Shown here: positions 1-8,715 of the stretch, in pieces | Layout: every line of letters begins with the position of its first letter | Numbering within the stretch: position 1 is the first letter of the stretch | Assembly (NCBI GenBank): GCA_022641835.1 | Contig: CP048715.1 | Location: 1,984,001 to 2,048,000 of the forward strand | Direction of reading: 5' to 3' | DNA: 64,000 nt | Source: Petasospora fabianii | Lineage: Eukaryota > Ascomycota > Saccharomycetes > Phaffomycetales > Wickerhamomycetaceae | The notes under the pieces: model-generated | Seen by the model: the letters and a program-made list of their open reading frames with translations, nothing else | What the model was told of the DNA's origin: nothing | Databases searched by the model: none | Program-made: the position numbers and the translations under genes

Positions 1-3000
1 GGTCTTGGAGGAGTCTCTTGACAATGTCAAGGGATTTGGTAGACGAGGTAGGAACATCTAACTTCTTCAACTGGTCCACGACAAATTTGATTAGAGTTAG
101 CCACATACCCTCGTTAAGGGATAGGTCATCACTAGTTGTCGTCTGTGTCTGGGGTCCATCATGATTTGCAAGAGCAATGGCCGTCTGTAATTGTTTCCAG
201 AGCTCAGCCTCGAGCAATGCCAGTTCATCCCTATCACCTCTGTGCACAATAACAGGCAATTTGTTCAGTATAGTCAACATGTAGTTCAACACCTCATCTA
301 ATGACTCTTTATACTTCCCATCCTTGACAAGCAAGAACACTAGCACATCAATGCATCCATTGGCACGAAGGTCATCAACACAATCGTTTAGATCGACGTC
401 GGCCTTGCTTAGGCTCTTCACGTAGTCCAACAATGACTCTTTCTCGAACACACACATATTCTTGATGTAGTGAGTCCTCTCGGTGACAGATAGACTGTAC
501 AAGCCATCAGATTCGAGCTTCACGAGAGACGACAGGTAAAGGTGCTTCAGATGGGCATCCTCAAGTTCGAGAGAGAACTTGTGCATGGATGGAGCATACT
601 TGTTCAAGATGAGAGCAATCTTGTATGTGTCTACCTCAACCAGATCAGCGAAGTGAGACTGAACGACACCGTCAAGGTTTTTTCTCTCCTTTGAGCCCTT
701 TTCAGTAGATCTATAACACTTCTCCAATACACCATCGGTAGTGTCAACACTGTTGGTCTTGTCGGATCTCAACCAGACATCAAGAACCTTGGAGTATTTA
801 CCATCATTCAGATAGAGATTCAACAAGATCTCATTGAAGCCTGCTTTTTCAAACACATCCAACAACTCAGCTCTGTTCGACGGCTGATACACGGACAACA
901 AACTCTGCAAACTCAATTCACAATCTTCCCTAGTATCATCGTCATCGCCTTGATACTCGCACAAAATCCGCAGCGTACGATCAAGTGTGCGTTCATTCAA
1001 TCTGATGAACTGGTGGAACTTTGGGTAATTTCTCGCAATAAACATGGCCAAGTTGAGATGATCAAGGTCGGTCATTGCTTGATTCTCAAATACCTCAATC
1101 AAGATCTCAAAGATGAATTGACGATTGACTTTGAGCTTATCATCTCTGTGCACAATCTCGTCATCATTGAGAAGAGAGTCTTCTAAACATTCGTTCATGC
1201 AGGAAAGGAGCTGTCGAGAGGAGTACTGTGCCAAAAGAGTTAAGTACGGGAATGCAGTCTCAAGCTCGGAGGAGTCATCGGCGGAGATGGCGCCATTTTC
1301 ATAAATGATTGGGGATCCGTTGAAGAGAGCAAAGTATAGAGATAGTTTGGCGTCGGTAGCCTCGGGTTCTGGAATAAAGTTTTCCGTTGGGTATTGACGC
1401 CCGGTAAGGATGTATGCGAGATATGCGTACAGTTTTGGTCCATTGGAAACTGATGTATCCTGGAAGGGGGATGATGTGGAGTTAGATTCGAGCTTGATGT
1501 CTTGGATGAAATCAAGGAATGGAGTGATGTAGTCATGAAGAAGGGAGTTCCAGATGTATATGTATGGATCATTTAGGTTAAATTTCTTAAGAAGATTGAG
1601 AGTAAAGTCAATGTCAAGACTTTGAATATCTAAAAGACATATGTTCTGCTCAAGGGTTTCAACTTGGTTGATGGCGATATAGTGAGCAACCATGTCTTTG
1701 AGAATAACTGGGGTCAAAGTCTTCACAGCATTGCTGAGAATGAACGGTTCAAGAGCTTCAAAGAAGAAGTCAACATGCCCATTTTCCTTGAATGCCTCAT
1801 AGAGCTCCTCAAACACAACGGACTCGGCATTGATCGAAATGAGAGCCTGAATGGCCGAATGGAGGAACTCTTGGATTATCTCGGCTCCGTGCTTTTGAAT
1901 CAACACTGGCTGGAGAACATGTGTCACTGAAGCTTGAATCATATCAACCAAATACTTGAGGACAATTTTGTGTCTGTCTTTGGTCGATCTTGGAAGACCT
2001 ATTAAGGCAAAATCATCAGCCTCACCAGTATAGTATTTTCTTGCAGTCTCGATAGCCTTGATATAACGACCTTCATTTATCAAGTCAAGAAGTAAATCAA
2101 CCCATTTAGGAATGGATCCAATGAAAATTTCATAGCGGCCCACAATGAACAGTTTTCCTCTGTAAACCTGAAATGAGTGGTTCAAGTTGTCGGTCAACTC
2201 TCGATGTGACTCAGTTTTGGCAAAAAGGTCCCTTTGCTGAATATGTTTGGAAAGAATGTCAATGGTGGTGGCAACTGTCATTTTATCATAGTTCAAAAGG
2301 ACTAGTTGCTGTGTCTTCGTGACCATAGCCAGGACAGACGGATTCACCCATCTGAGAGCAGTAATTGCTTCATCACAGACCCATCTCTTTTTGGTGTCAA
2401 AGTGCAGTGTTTCATTCATGCTGCTAACCTCAATGACAGTGAAGACATTACCAAAGCAGTAAGCAAGCTTTGCAGGTTCTCGTGTTCCATCTTTCAGAAC
2501 CACAGCTGGAAACCAAGCGAGACATCCTGTCTTCCCTAGTGTATCATTTACAACCTTTGGTCTTCCTGTCTTGAACTGTGTACGGATCACGTTTGAGGTC
2601 GTCACGACCACCAATGCAGTTGATGTAATAATCGCAACGAGCCCCTGAGAGTCCATGTGTTGAACAGATGTTCCGAGTGGTAATGCTTCTAACCCAAAGA
2701 CTGTGTTCCCTGTGGGTGTGGCGTATTCTTCGTACTTGCCTAAGACACGCCTCGTTGTGACACTGAATCCGAGCACACCACGATGGGCCTGATGATACAT
2801 CACAAGGCCATAGATATCCGAGCCGACCACCACCGTGTGTCTCTTACCAACGAATGATACGTTGTTGATTGGAGAGCCCTTGGCGTGTGAGTCTGTCACA
2901 GTGATGTCATTGGCTTCTAGAGGAGCGACATGGACTTTTGGCTTCGTGAGATTCTGCTTAAGCTCCCAGATGAAGACATCACCGCTCTCATATCCGACAC

Positions 3001-3634
3001 AGACATGTGTAGAGTCCAATGAAAGTGCAATTGATGACACTGCACCACATTGTAGAGCGGGTGTTCCCTTTCCGAGCTCGAGCTGGAGAATCTGGCGATA
3101 GTCAAAGATGAGAACGTAACCCTTTGAGGTACCAATCGCTAGAACGTCACCGGCCGAGAGGCAGGTTGGAACACCGTGTATAGATCTGGATGAATTTGAG
3201 CCATATAGAAGCGTGTTTATGGTGTTGAATGGGAGCCACTTAAGACGTGTAACTTTGACGTCTGCGGTATCGGTATCGGTATCGGGGGCTGTATAAGGGC
3301 GCTTGGAGGATGCAAGCTCCTTGGTCATAGCTGTAAAGCGGGAACGGATTCTCTCATCAAATCGGTGCCTCTGGTAGGCAGAGGAGGTGACAGAGGCGCT
3401 TGAGGGCGCATCGGGGCTCGAGAGTTGGCGGGTGCCGTTGTGAGATAGCATCTTGGGGCCGACTCCAGGAAGACGCCTCGTGGGCGTGCTGAAGGCGGAA
3501 TTGGACTGGAACGAAGCTGCCGAGGAGATCTCAACATCCACAGATGCGTGTGGTGAGCTGTCCATGGCGCCAGCAAATGTGGGTGATTGAGGAGTGGCAC
3601 TGCGTGTGTGCTGGATCACCGTGTGGTGTAACAT
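1..3634 (-). CDS. VPS8: Vps8, CORVET tethering complex subunit (C-terminus cut by window edge)
   Basis: One open frame runs from an ATG at 3634 down through position 2 without a stop, giving about 1,211 codons; the C-terminus, where the family carries a RING-type zinc finger, lies outside. After a Ser/Thr/Pro-rich leader there is a beta-propeller region with the Vps8-like string GDVLAIGTSKGYVLIFDY. A later stretch with LFIVGRYEIFIGSIPKWVD and AIETARKYYTGEADDF matches the family's helical-repeat part. Vps8 is a CORVET subunit that binds the endosomal Rab Vps21 and tethers vesicles at endosomes. An in-frame stop at 3659-3661 limits the 5' end; a second ATG at 3565 is an alternative start. It is divergent from INA17 with a gap of about 140 bp. 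The family assignment is from recognised motifs, not a search. Confidence 0.88.
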   Translation of the reverse strand, partial: MLHHTVIQHTRSATPQSPTFAGAMDSSPHASVDVEISSAASFQSNSAFSTPTRRLPGVGPKMLSHNGTRQLSSPDAPSSASVTSSAYQRHRFDERIRSRFTAMTKELASSKRPYTAPDTDTDTADVKVTRLKWLPFNTINTLLYGSNSSRSIHGVPTCLSAGDVLAIGTSKGYVLIFDYRQILQLELGKGTPALQCGAVSSIALSLDSTHVCVGYESGDVFIWELKQNLTKPKVHVAPLEANDITVTDSHAKGSPINNVSFVGKRHTVVVGSDIYGLVMYHQAHRGVLGFSVTTRRVLGKYEEYATPTGNTVFGLEALPLGTSVQHMDSQGLVAIITSTALVVVTTSNVIRTQFKTGRPKVVNDTLGKTGCLAWFPAVVLKDGTREPAKLAYCFGNVFTVIEVSSMNETLHFDTKKRWVCDEAITALRWVNPSVLAMVTKTQQLVLLNYDKMTVATTIDILSKHIQQRDLFAKTESHRELTDNLNHSFQVYRGKLFIVGRYEIFIGSIPKWVDLLLDLINEGRYIKAIETARKYYTGEADDFALIGLPRSTKDRHKIVLKYLVDMIQASVTHVLQPVLIQKHGAEIIQEFLHSAIQALISINAESVVFEELYEAFKENGHVDFFFEALEPFILSNAVKTLTPVILKDMVAHYIAINQVETLEQNICLLDIQSLDIDFTLNLLKKFNLNDPYIYIWNSLLHDYITPFLDFIQDIKLESNSTSSPFQDTSVSNGPKLYAYLAYILTGRQYPTENFIPEPEATDAKLSLYFALFNGSPIIYENGAISADDSSELETAFPYLTLLAQYSSRQLLSCMNECLEDSLLNDDEIVHRDDKLKVNRQFIFEILIEVFENQAMTDLDHLNLAMFIARNYPKFHQFIRLNERTLDRTLRILCEYQGDDDDTREDCELSLQSLLSVYQPSNRAELLDVFEKAGFNEILLNLYLNDGKYSKVLDVWLRSDKTNSVDTTDGVLEKCYRSTEKGSKERKNLDGVVQSHFADLVEVDTYKIALILNKYAPSMHKFSLELEDAHLKHLYLSSLVKLESDGLYSLSVTERTHYIKNMCVFEKESLLDYVKSLSKADVDLNDCVDDLRANGCIDVLVFLLVKDGKYKESLDEVLNYMLTILNKLPVIVHRGDRDELALLEAELWKQLQTAIALANHDGPQTQTTTSDDLSLNEGMWLTLIKFVVDQLKKLDVPTSSTKSLDIVKRLLQD

Positions 3635-3777
3635 GTGGAGAGGTAACGCCTTTGTTCGCTACAGAAAAAAAGGCAGCGGCGATATCGTGGATGTCCGACA
3701 GCCTCGCCAGACCCACACGACTACAACGCGGGGAGCCCTTCACCGACGGACGCAGTCATAGATATTGATACCTACAG
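3635..3777. promoter_or_regulatory. Short divergent promoter between VPS8 and INA17
   Basis: About 143 bp separate the two start codons, so both transcripts must start from this interval or inside each other's leader. I see no clear TATA box. If VPS8 instead starts at 3565 the interval grows to about 212 bp. Confidence 0.5.
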
Positions 3778-4375
3778 ATGCTTTCTCTTCGTGTACTCAG
3801 GACATCTACATTCGCTTCGCCCATGACACTGCGCTCAGTGGTGGCCACGCGGGGCCTCAGCTCATCTTCCGTGGGCAGACTAGCCTCATCGCCCACGATC
3901 TTCAACCAGCACAACAACAGAGACGAGATTGACAAGCTGAATGAACTGATCAAAGTGAAGCTTGCTCAGTTGGAAGAGGATGAGAAGAGAAGAATAATCG
4001 AAGAATCGGTACGTGTAACCTCCCCTTATTAGCTGTGCTCAGGTCCACGACTAACATCATGACAGAAACCAAAACTCTCGGACTTCCAAAGACCGATTCT
4101 CCTGACACTTGTCATCGCATCAACAGCGTATCTTGCATTCCACTGGGCATGGTGGTACCTGGAGTATGATGAGCGCGAGAAAGAGCTTAAAGGTATGTCT
4201 TTATGTCTTTCTACCCAAACTACTACCAAGACTAATCAGTACTAACATCTACTCAGCCCAAGTAAAGGAGAAGTCAGACAAGCTTCAGAAACTCTTGGCC
4301 GAGACGGGCCAAACTGATGAAGAAGGAAATAAAGTTGTTAAGAAAAGAAGCTGGTGGAGGTTCTGGGCTCGATAA
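3778..4375 (+). CDS. INA17: Ina17, inner membrane assembly factor for F1Fo ATP synthase (two introns)
   Basis: Three exons: 3778-4008, 4066-4192 and 4257-4375, giving 158 residues. Intron 1 (57 nt) has donor GTACGT, branch GACTAAC and acceptor GACAG; intron 2 (64 nt) has GTATGT, TACTAAC and CTCAG, and phases match. The protein has an Arg/Ser-rich mitochondrial presequence, a charged helix (about 48-77), one membrane segment (about 86-103) and a charged C-terminal coiled coil. The segment FHWAWWYLEYDEREKELK corresponds closely to the FSWWKLEHEERESQLK segment I recall for yeast Ina17. Ina17 works with Ina22 in the inner membrane to join the F1 head to the peripheral stalk. It is convergent with the sirtuin gene, 126 bp apart. 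Confidence 0.85.
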
Positions 4376-4501
4376 GAGACTCCTCTTGTACAGAATTAGT
4401 TACGAACGTTACGTCGACAAAACGTCTTATACATACACGAGGATATTCTCGATGATACAACTGGATCATAAGCAATAAATAATTCATTAATAGAGAACGT
4501 T

Positions 4502-5620
4502 TCACAACCTTTTCCAATTTCTCGGCAAGAAATCACTTCCAATCAATGGCTCTAGGGCAAGAGGCAACCACTCGGCGGCATCCCCGGCAAAACCCCATCC
4601 TCCACGCTCTTTAGTCATTTCGATATCCTTCTCGTCCATATTAAAGACTGCAACTTTGCCCGTCCCCTTAACACGCTCAACGTATCCCATGGCTGGCCAT
4701 ACAGTTCCACTTGTGCCAATAACGAGACAGAGATCAACTTTGTTATCAACGAGGAATTGATCAGCCTTATCAATCACATCAAGCGGGAGAGACTCTCCAA
4801 ACCAGACAACTCCCGGACGAAGCAAGCCTGATTTGCATCTGGGACAGTGTGGTAGGTCATCTTCAGGGATATGCTCAACTGGTTTATACTCTGGTGAACT
4901 GCCTCCCTCATCCACTGTTTCCGTGGAGTGGTTGTCGACATTGTCCTGGATCTTGCTCTTGGTATCTTCTAGGTCACTTGTAGCTTCACTGTCGCATTTG
5001 CGTCCTTCTTCCTCCTGATTAGTGGTGTCTGGCTTGACCTTCTTCATGCTCTCTTCTTGCTCTTCATCCCTTACTCTCTTCCTTCCCTTCTGCACGATAA
5101 ACTCATCCTCTTTACCCTCCAACGCCTTCACCAACGGATGTTCCCGGTTCCCCTTCTCGACGTACGTACAAGCAAAGCTTGTACACTTCAGCGTGAATAG
5201 ACTTCCGTGTAACTCCAAGCAAGTCTTGGGGTCATGCCCTGCTCTAATATCTAACCCGTCAACATTTTGAGTGAGCATCATGAACTTCTTACCATTATCC
5301 TCCATTCGCCTTCCCAGTTCCGCCAATGCAAAATGGCCCTTATTGGGACGTACTTTCAGAGCCTGGTATCGCCTAGAGGAATAGAATTGCCACACGAGTC
5401 CTGGATCTGCCAGGAAGGCTTCCGGTGTTGCAAGATCGATTGAGGCATAATTGCGCCAGAGACCGCCAGCACCACGAAACGTCGGGAGCCCTGAAGAGGC
5501 AGACAGACCGGCACCTACAACTGCTAGGATAGTCCTTGATCGCAGAAGGTGCTTGTGAAATGTGGCAAGATGGGCTTGTTGCTCAGTGGTGAGCGGTCGG
5601 CTCGGTAGTCTGACGGGCAT
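4502..5620 (-). CDS. Class III (SIRT5-like) NAD-dependent protein deacylase with acidic insertion
   Basis: This 372-residue sirtuin has the NAD-binding motif GAGLSASSGLPTFRG (36-50), TQN (117-119) and catalytic His138 in LELHGS. The segment WQFYSSRR places Tyr80 and Arg83 where SIRT5 has its Tyr/Arg pair for succinyl, malonyl and glutaryl lysine, so an acidic-acyl deacylase is likelier than a plain deacetylase. Zinc ligands are probably Cys146, Cys151, Cys259 and Cys262; the first pair is spaced CTSFAC instead of CxxC. Between the pairs lies a highly charged insert (about residues 155-255) rich in Glu, Asp and Lys with a KKVK basic patch. VVWFGESLP and LVIGTSG complete the fold. I see no obvious presequence, so location is open. 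The start ATG at 5620 is clear. Confidence 0.88.
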   Translation of the reverse strand: MPVRLPSRPLTTEQQAHLATFHKHLLRSRTILAVVGAGLSASSGLPTFRGAGGLWRNYASIDLATPEAFLADPGLVWQFYSSRRYQALKVRPNKGHFALAELGRRMEDNGKKFMMLTQNVDGLDIRAGHDPKTCLELHGSLFTLKCTSFACTYVEKGNREHPLVKALEGKEDEFIVQKGRKRVRDEEQEESMKKVKPDTTNQEEEGRKCDSEATSDLEDTKSKIQDNVDNHSTETVDEGGSSPEYKPVEHIPEDDLPHCPRCKSGLLRPGVVWFGESLPLDVIDKADQFLVDNKVDLCLVIGTSGTVWPAMGYVERVKGTGKVAVFNMDEKDIEMTKERGGWGFAGDAAEWLPLALEPLIGSDFLPRNWKRL

Positions 5621-5975
5621 TGATGTATGTGTGGTAGTTTTTGGCTTGCCTATTTTAGCCCGTTTATCCCCTGTTTACGCTAATTGAGAATCTTGGTGTA
5701 TCAACAGTGACCGTCTGAGTAGTTTCCGGCCCTCCTTATTGCACAATTGGTGGTAACCGAGTATTATTAGGCCTATCTTTCTCGATAGTAATGTGATCTC
5801 TACCGGGGCTCGGTTTGTTTTGTCCATGTCCGCGAACGCAGGGCCAAGGTAGATCGCGGAGAACGCTCCAATGCTTGTCTAGATATCTACACTTGGGGTT
5901 CGTATGGAGTCGTAAAGTGAACATGTATGTACAGAAAGCATCATAAGAACATATTAAATCATCATCCTAATGAAA
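5621..5975. other. Intergenic: sirtuin promoter and SSQ1 3' region
   Basis: This 355-bp gap lies between two minus-strand genes, so it must hold the promoter of the sirtuin gene and the 3' end of SSQ1. I see no strong TATA box or repeat, and short open frames here have no recognisable content. Confidence 0.5.
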
Positions 5976-7892
5976 TCACCCCGATTTTTCGGCTTGTTGC
6001 TTCTTGGCAACACGCTGGAAGACACGCATCGATAGCTCCTGGAGATCCTGAGACAACTTTCTGATATCAGCAACTGTCAATTGTGTTTCAGGGTTCTCTC
6101 TGGCTTCCTTAATGATCCGTTTACCTTCGGTGATCTCGTTCAGCATAGCAACAAACTCCTCGTCCTGTTTGATGGCCTCTTCAAATGCAATGATACCACG
6201 TTCAGTATCTCTAACCAGCAAGTCAAAGTTTGTAGCCATTTGTGCCAACTGCCTCTTCTGATTATCAAACTCCTTGTACTGCTCACCTTCTTCCACCATC
6301 TTTTGAATAGCTTCTTCGCTCAGCCCAGTACTTCCCTGAACAACAGTGATACTTGTCTCCTGACCAGACACTTTTTCTCTGGCACTCACATTGATGATAC
6401 CATCGGCATCAATATCAAAAGACACTTCAACCTGAGCAGCACCCTTTGGCATCGGTGGAATTCCTGACAGCTTCAGGTGACCAATAAGCTTGTTATCTCT
6501 GACAAGACCTCTCTCACCTTGGAATACCCTGATCTCAACACCAGTTTGGTTGTCGACACCAGTGCTGAACACTTCAGTCTTCTTCACTGGCACCGCAGTG
6601 TTTCTTGTAATTAAAGGCGAAAAGACACCGCCATATGTCTCAATACCAAGAGTCAATGGCGTGACATCAAGCAAAAGCACGTTTTTGACAGCACCAGACA
6701 GAACACCGGCCTGGATAGCAGCACCGAGGGCAACAGCCTCATCTGGGTTCACTGCAGTTGATGGCTTTTTGCCAAACAGTTTGGCAACTGTGGTTCTGAT
6801 CTTCGGCATACGTGTCATACCACCAACCAAAATCACCTCATCGACTGGATCTTCCAACTCTGCATCCTTGAGAGCACGCTTCACTGGATCAATTGTACGT
6901 TGAATCAAATGCGCCGACATCGAGTCGAGTTCATCTTCTGTGAGTTTAAGAGAGATGTGGTGACTCTCGTAAATGAATGGAAGAGAGATCGTTGTTTCCT
7001 TGACATGGGATAGCTCAATCTTGGCACGCTCTGCGGCCTCTCGTATTCTCTGGACACGTTCCCTGTCTCCAGTGAGGTCAATACCTGTCTGCTTATGGAA
7101 GTGATCAAGGATGTAGTTCACCAGGAGTGCATCAAAGTCCTCACCACCGAGATGGGTATCACCATTTGTGGAACGGACCTCGAATACTCGATCTTCAATA
7201 TCAAGAATCGAGATGTCGAATGTACCACCACCAAGGTCAAACACGGCAACGACACCTTCCTTTTCTCTATCAAGTCCATAGGCCAATGCAGCCGCTGTAG
7301 GCTCGTTCACAACTCTCAAAACTTCCAATCCAACAATTCGTCCAGCGTTCTTTGTAGCTTGTCTCTGAGCATCGTTGAAATAAGCTGGCACGGTGACCAC
7401 AGCTCTGTTAATCGTCTCACCTAGCGACTGCTCTGCGATGCTCTTCATCTTCTCGAGGACAAACCCACCAATCTGAGCTGGCGAGTATTGCTTCTCGAGT
7501 ACCTCAACCCATGCATCACCGTTCTTGGCCTCCACAATCTTGTAACCAACCTTATTGATGTCGTACTGAGTCTCAGGATCGTCGAATCGTCTTCCCATGA
7601 GTCTCTTGGTTGCATATAGCGTGTTTTCCGTGTTCACCACAGCCTGTCTCTTTGCCGGGGCTCCAACAAATCTGTTCCCTGATTTCTTGTCAAATGCCAC
7701 AATTGAAGGAGTTGTGCGTGAACCTTCCTCGTTCTCAATGATCTGGGGTGTACGGCCCCGCATCACAGCAACGGCGGAGTTGGTAGTACCCAAGTCTACA
7801 CCGACGACGGTACGCGAAGCCGGAGGCGTCGACGTGGTGGAAGCAAGACGGCGCACCATATGGGGCGTGCGACTGTGAATGTGACGAAGCAT
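5976..7892 (-). CDS. SSQ1: Ssq1, specialised mitochondrial Hsp70 for iron-sulfur cluster transfer
   Basis: This 638-residue Hsp70 has a short Arg/Ser-rich presequence, then [13 protein letters not shown], the full nucleotide-binding domain (to about residue 410) and a substrate-binding domain. It resembles Ssq1 more than the general chaperone Ssc1: [53 protein letters not shown] and the C-terminal [10 protein letters not shown] each parallel Ssq1 as I recall it, and the Asn-rich tail of Ssc1 is absent. Ssq1 works with the J-protein Jac1 on the scaffold Isu1 in the matrix, handing Fe-S clusters on. The ATG at 7892 fits the presequence. Paralog choice is by remembered comparison; a tree with both paralogs would settle it. 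Confidence 0.85.
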   Translation of the reverse strand: MLRHIHSRTPHMVRRLASTTSTPPASRTVVGVDLGTTNSAVAVMRGRTPQIIENEEGSRTTPSIVAFDKKSGNRFVGAPAKRQAVVNTENTLYATKRLMGRRFDDPETQYDINKVGYKIVEAKNGDAWVEVLEKQYSPAQIGGFVLEKMKSIAEQSLGETINRAVVTVPAYFNDAQRQATKNAGRIVGLEVLRVVNEPTAAALAYGLDREKEGVVAVFDLGGGTFDISILDIEDRVFEVRSTNGDTHLGGEDFDALLVNYILDHFHKQTGIDLTGDRERVQRIREAAERAKIELSHVKETTISLPFIYESHHISLKLTEDELDSMSAHLIQRTIDPVKRALKDAELEDPVDEVILVGGMTRMPKIRTTVAKLFGKKPSTAVNPDEAVALGAAIQAGVLSGAVKNVLLLDVTPLTLGIETYGGVFSPLITRNTAVPVKKTEVFSTGVDNQTGVEIRVFQGERGLVRDNKLIGHLKLSGIPPMPKGAAQVEVSFDIDADGIINVSAREKVSGQETSITVVQGSTGLSEEAIQKMVEEGEQYKEFDNQKRQLAQMATNFDLLVRDTERGIIAFEEAIKQDEEFVAMLNEITEGKRIIKEARENPETQLTVADIRKLSQDLQELSMRVFQRVAKKQQAEKSG

Positions 7893-8715
7893 GGTTTGTC
7901 TTGTTCTGTCAAATAGCGTCCAATTGGTGGTTTGTAAGATCGTGAAGTATGTTTAAAAGAGTGTTCGCCATCGAGAGATGCTCTAATCCTTTCTCCGATT
8001 GTCGGACCGCGAAAGCCGGATCACAATTCGTCATTGCGCGCACAAAGGGCGTGGCCGAGGGCAGAGTTTTCGATTAATGGAGTTTTTTCCAAGGAGGTTG
8101 AAAGAAGACAATTTCTTTTGGACTCAAGTTATGAACCTCCCAAGAGAGTTCTGGTTATCAGAAGAGAGCCAGTTTAACCTCTTGGCCGGCTGAACAATAG
8201 CCCGGTCTTTAGCGGCCCCAGCCAGATCGCGATCAAAAACATTGGCGGATCTACCCCGTATTCACTTGACCGCCTATAGAATGGATAACCCGTTCTCATG
8301 GACTCAAGATGCCATTATATATACTCGAGAGGAAACCAAGAATTGTAGACGAATTGAATATTTTCAATTGTCGACTTTGAGCAAGTTGAATTGAAATTTT
8401 TTTTATTTGGATTTTCCCAAAAATGGAGTTACAGCTTTAAAAAACTGAGTAGTAGTAGCGACGATAATGTTTTATTATTCTTATCATTATTATTCTTATG
8501 ATCATGAACATGATACAGATACTGATTATGCCGAACGGTGATATTCTCACGGCAAAATAATACAAATTAAATATCCAGATGCTGCATTTGATAATTTTGA
8601 GGTAAAGATGGAGAGCCATTTTGAGCATATTTTGACAGCGTATTAAATTTTAATCGGGTCTGTTGTCTTAATGTGACAATACCGCAGTATATGTATTACT
8701 CTAGAAATACACCTC
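7893..8715. other. Intergenic: SSQ1 promoter, AT-rich tract and SFI1 3' region
   Basis: About 823 bp. The part near 7893-8200 is the presumed SSQ1 promoter. From about 8340 to 8690 the DNA turns AT-rich, with runs of T and repeated TTATTATTCTTAT-type units. A 63-codon hydrophobic open frame (8437-8628, minus) is produced by this low-complexity DNA and is not called. Such tracts can act as replication origins, but I cannot show that here. Confidence 0.5.

Noticed and set aside
8437-8628. 63-codon hydrophobic frame
   Set aside because: Produced by AT-rich ATT/TTA repeats; no other support.
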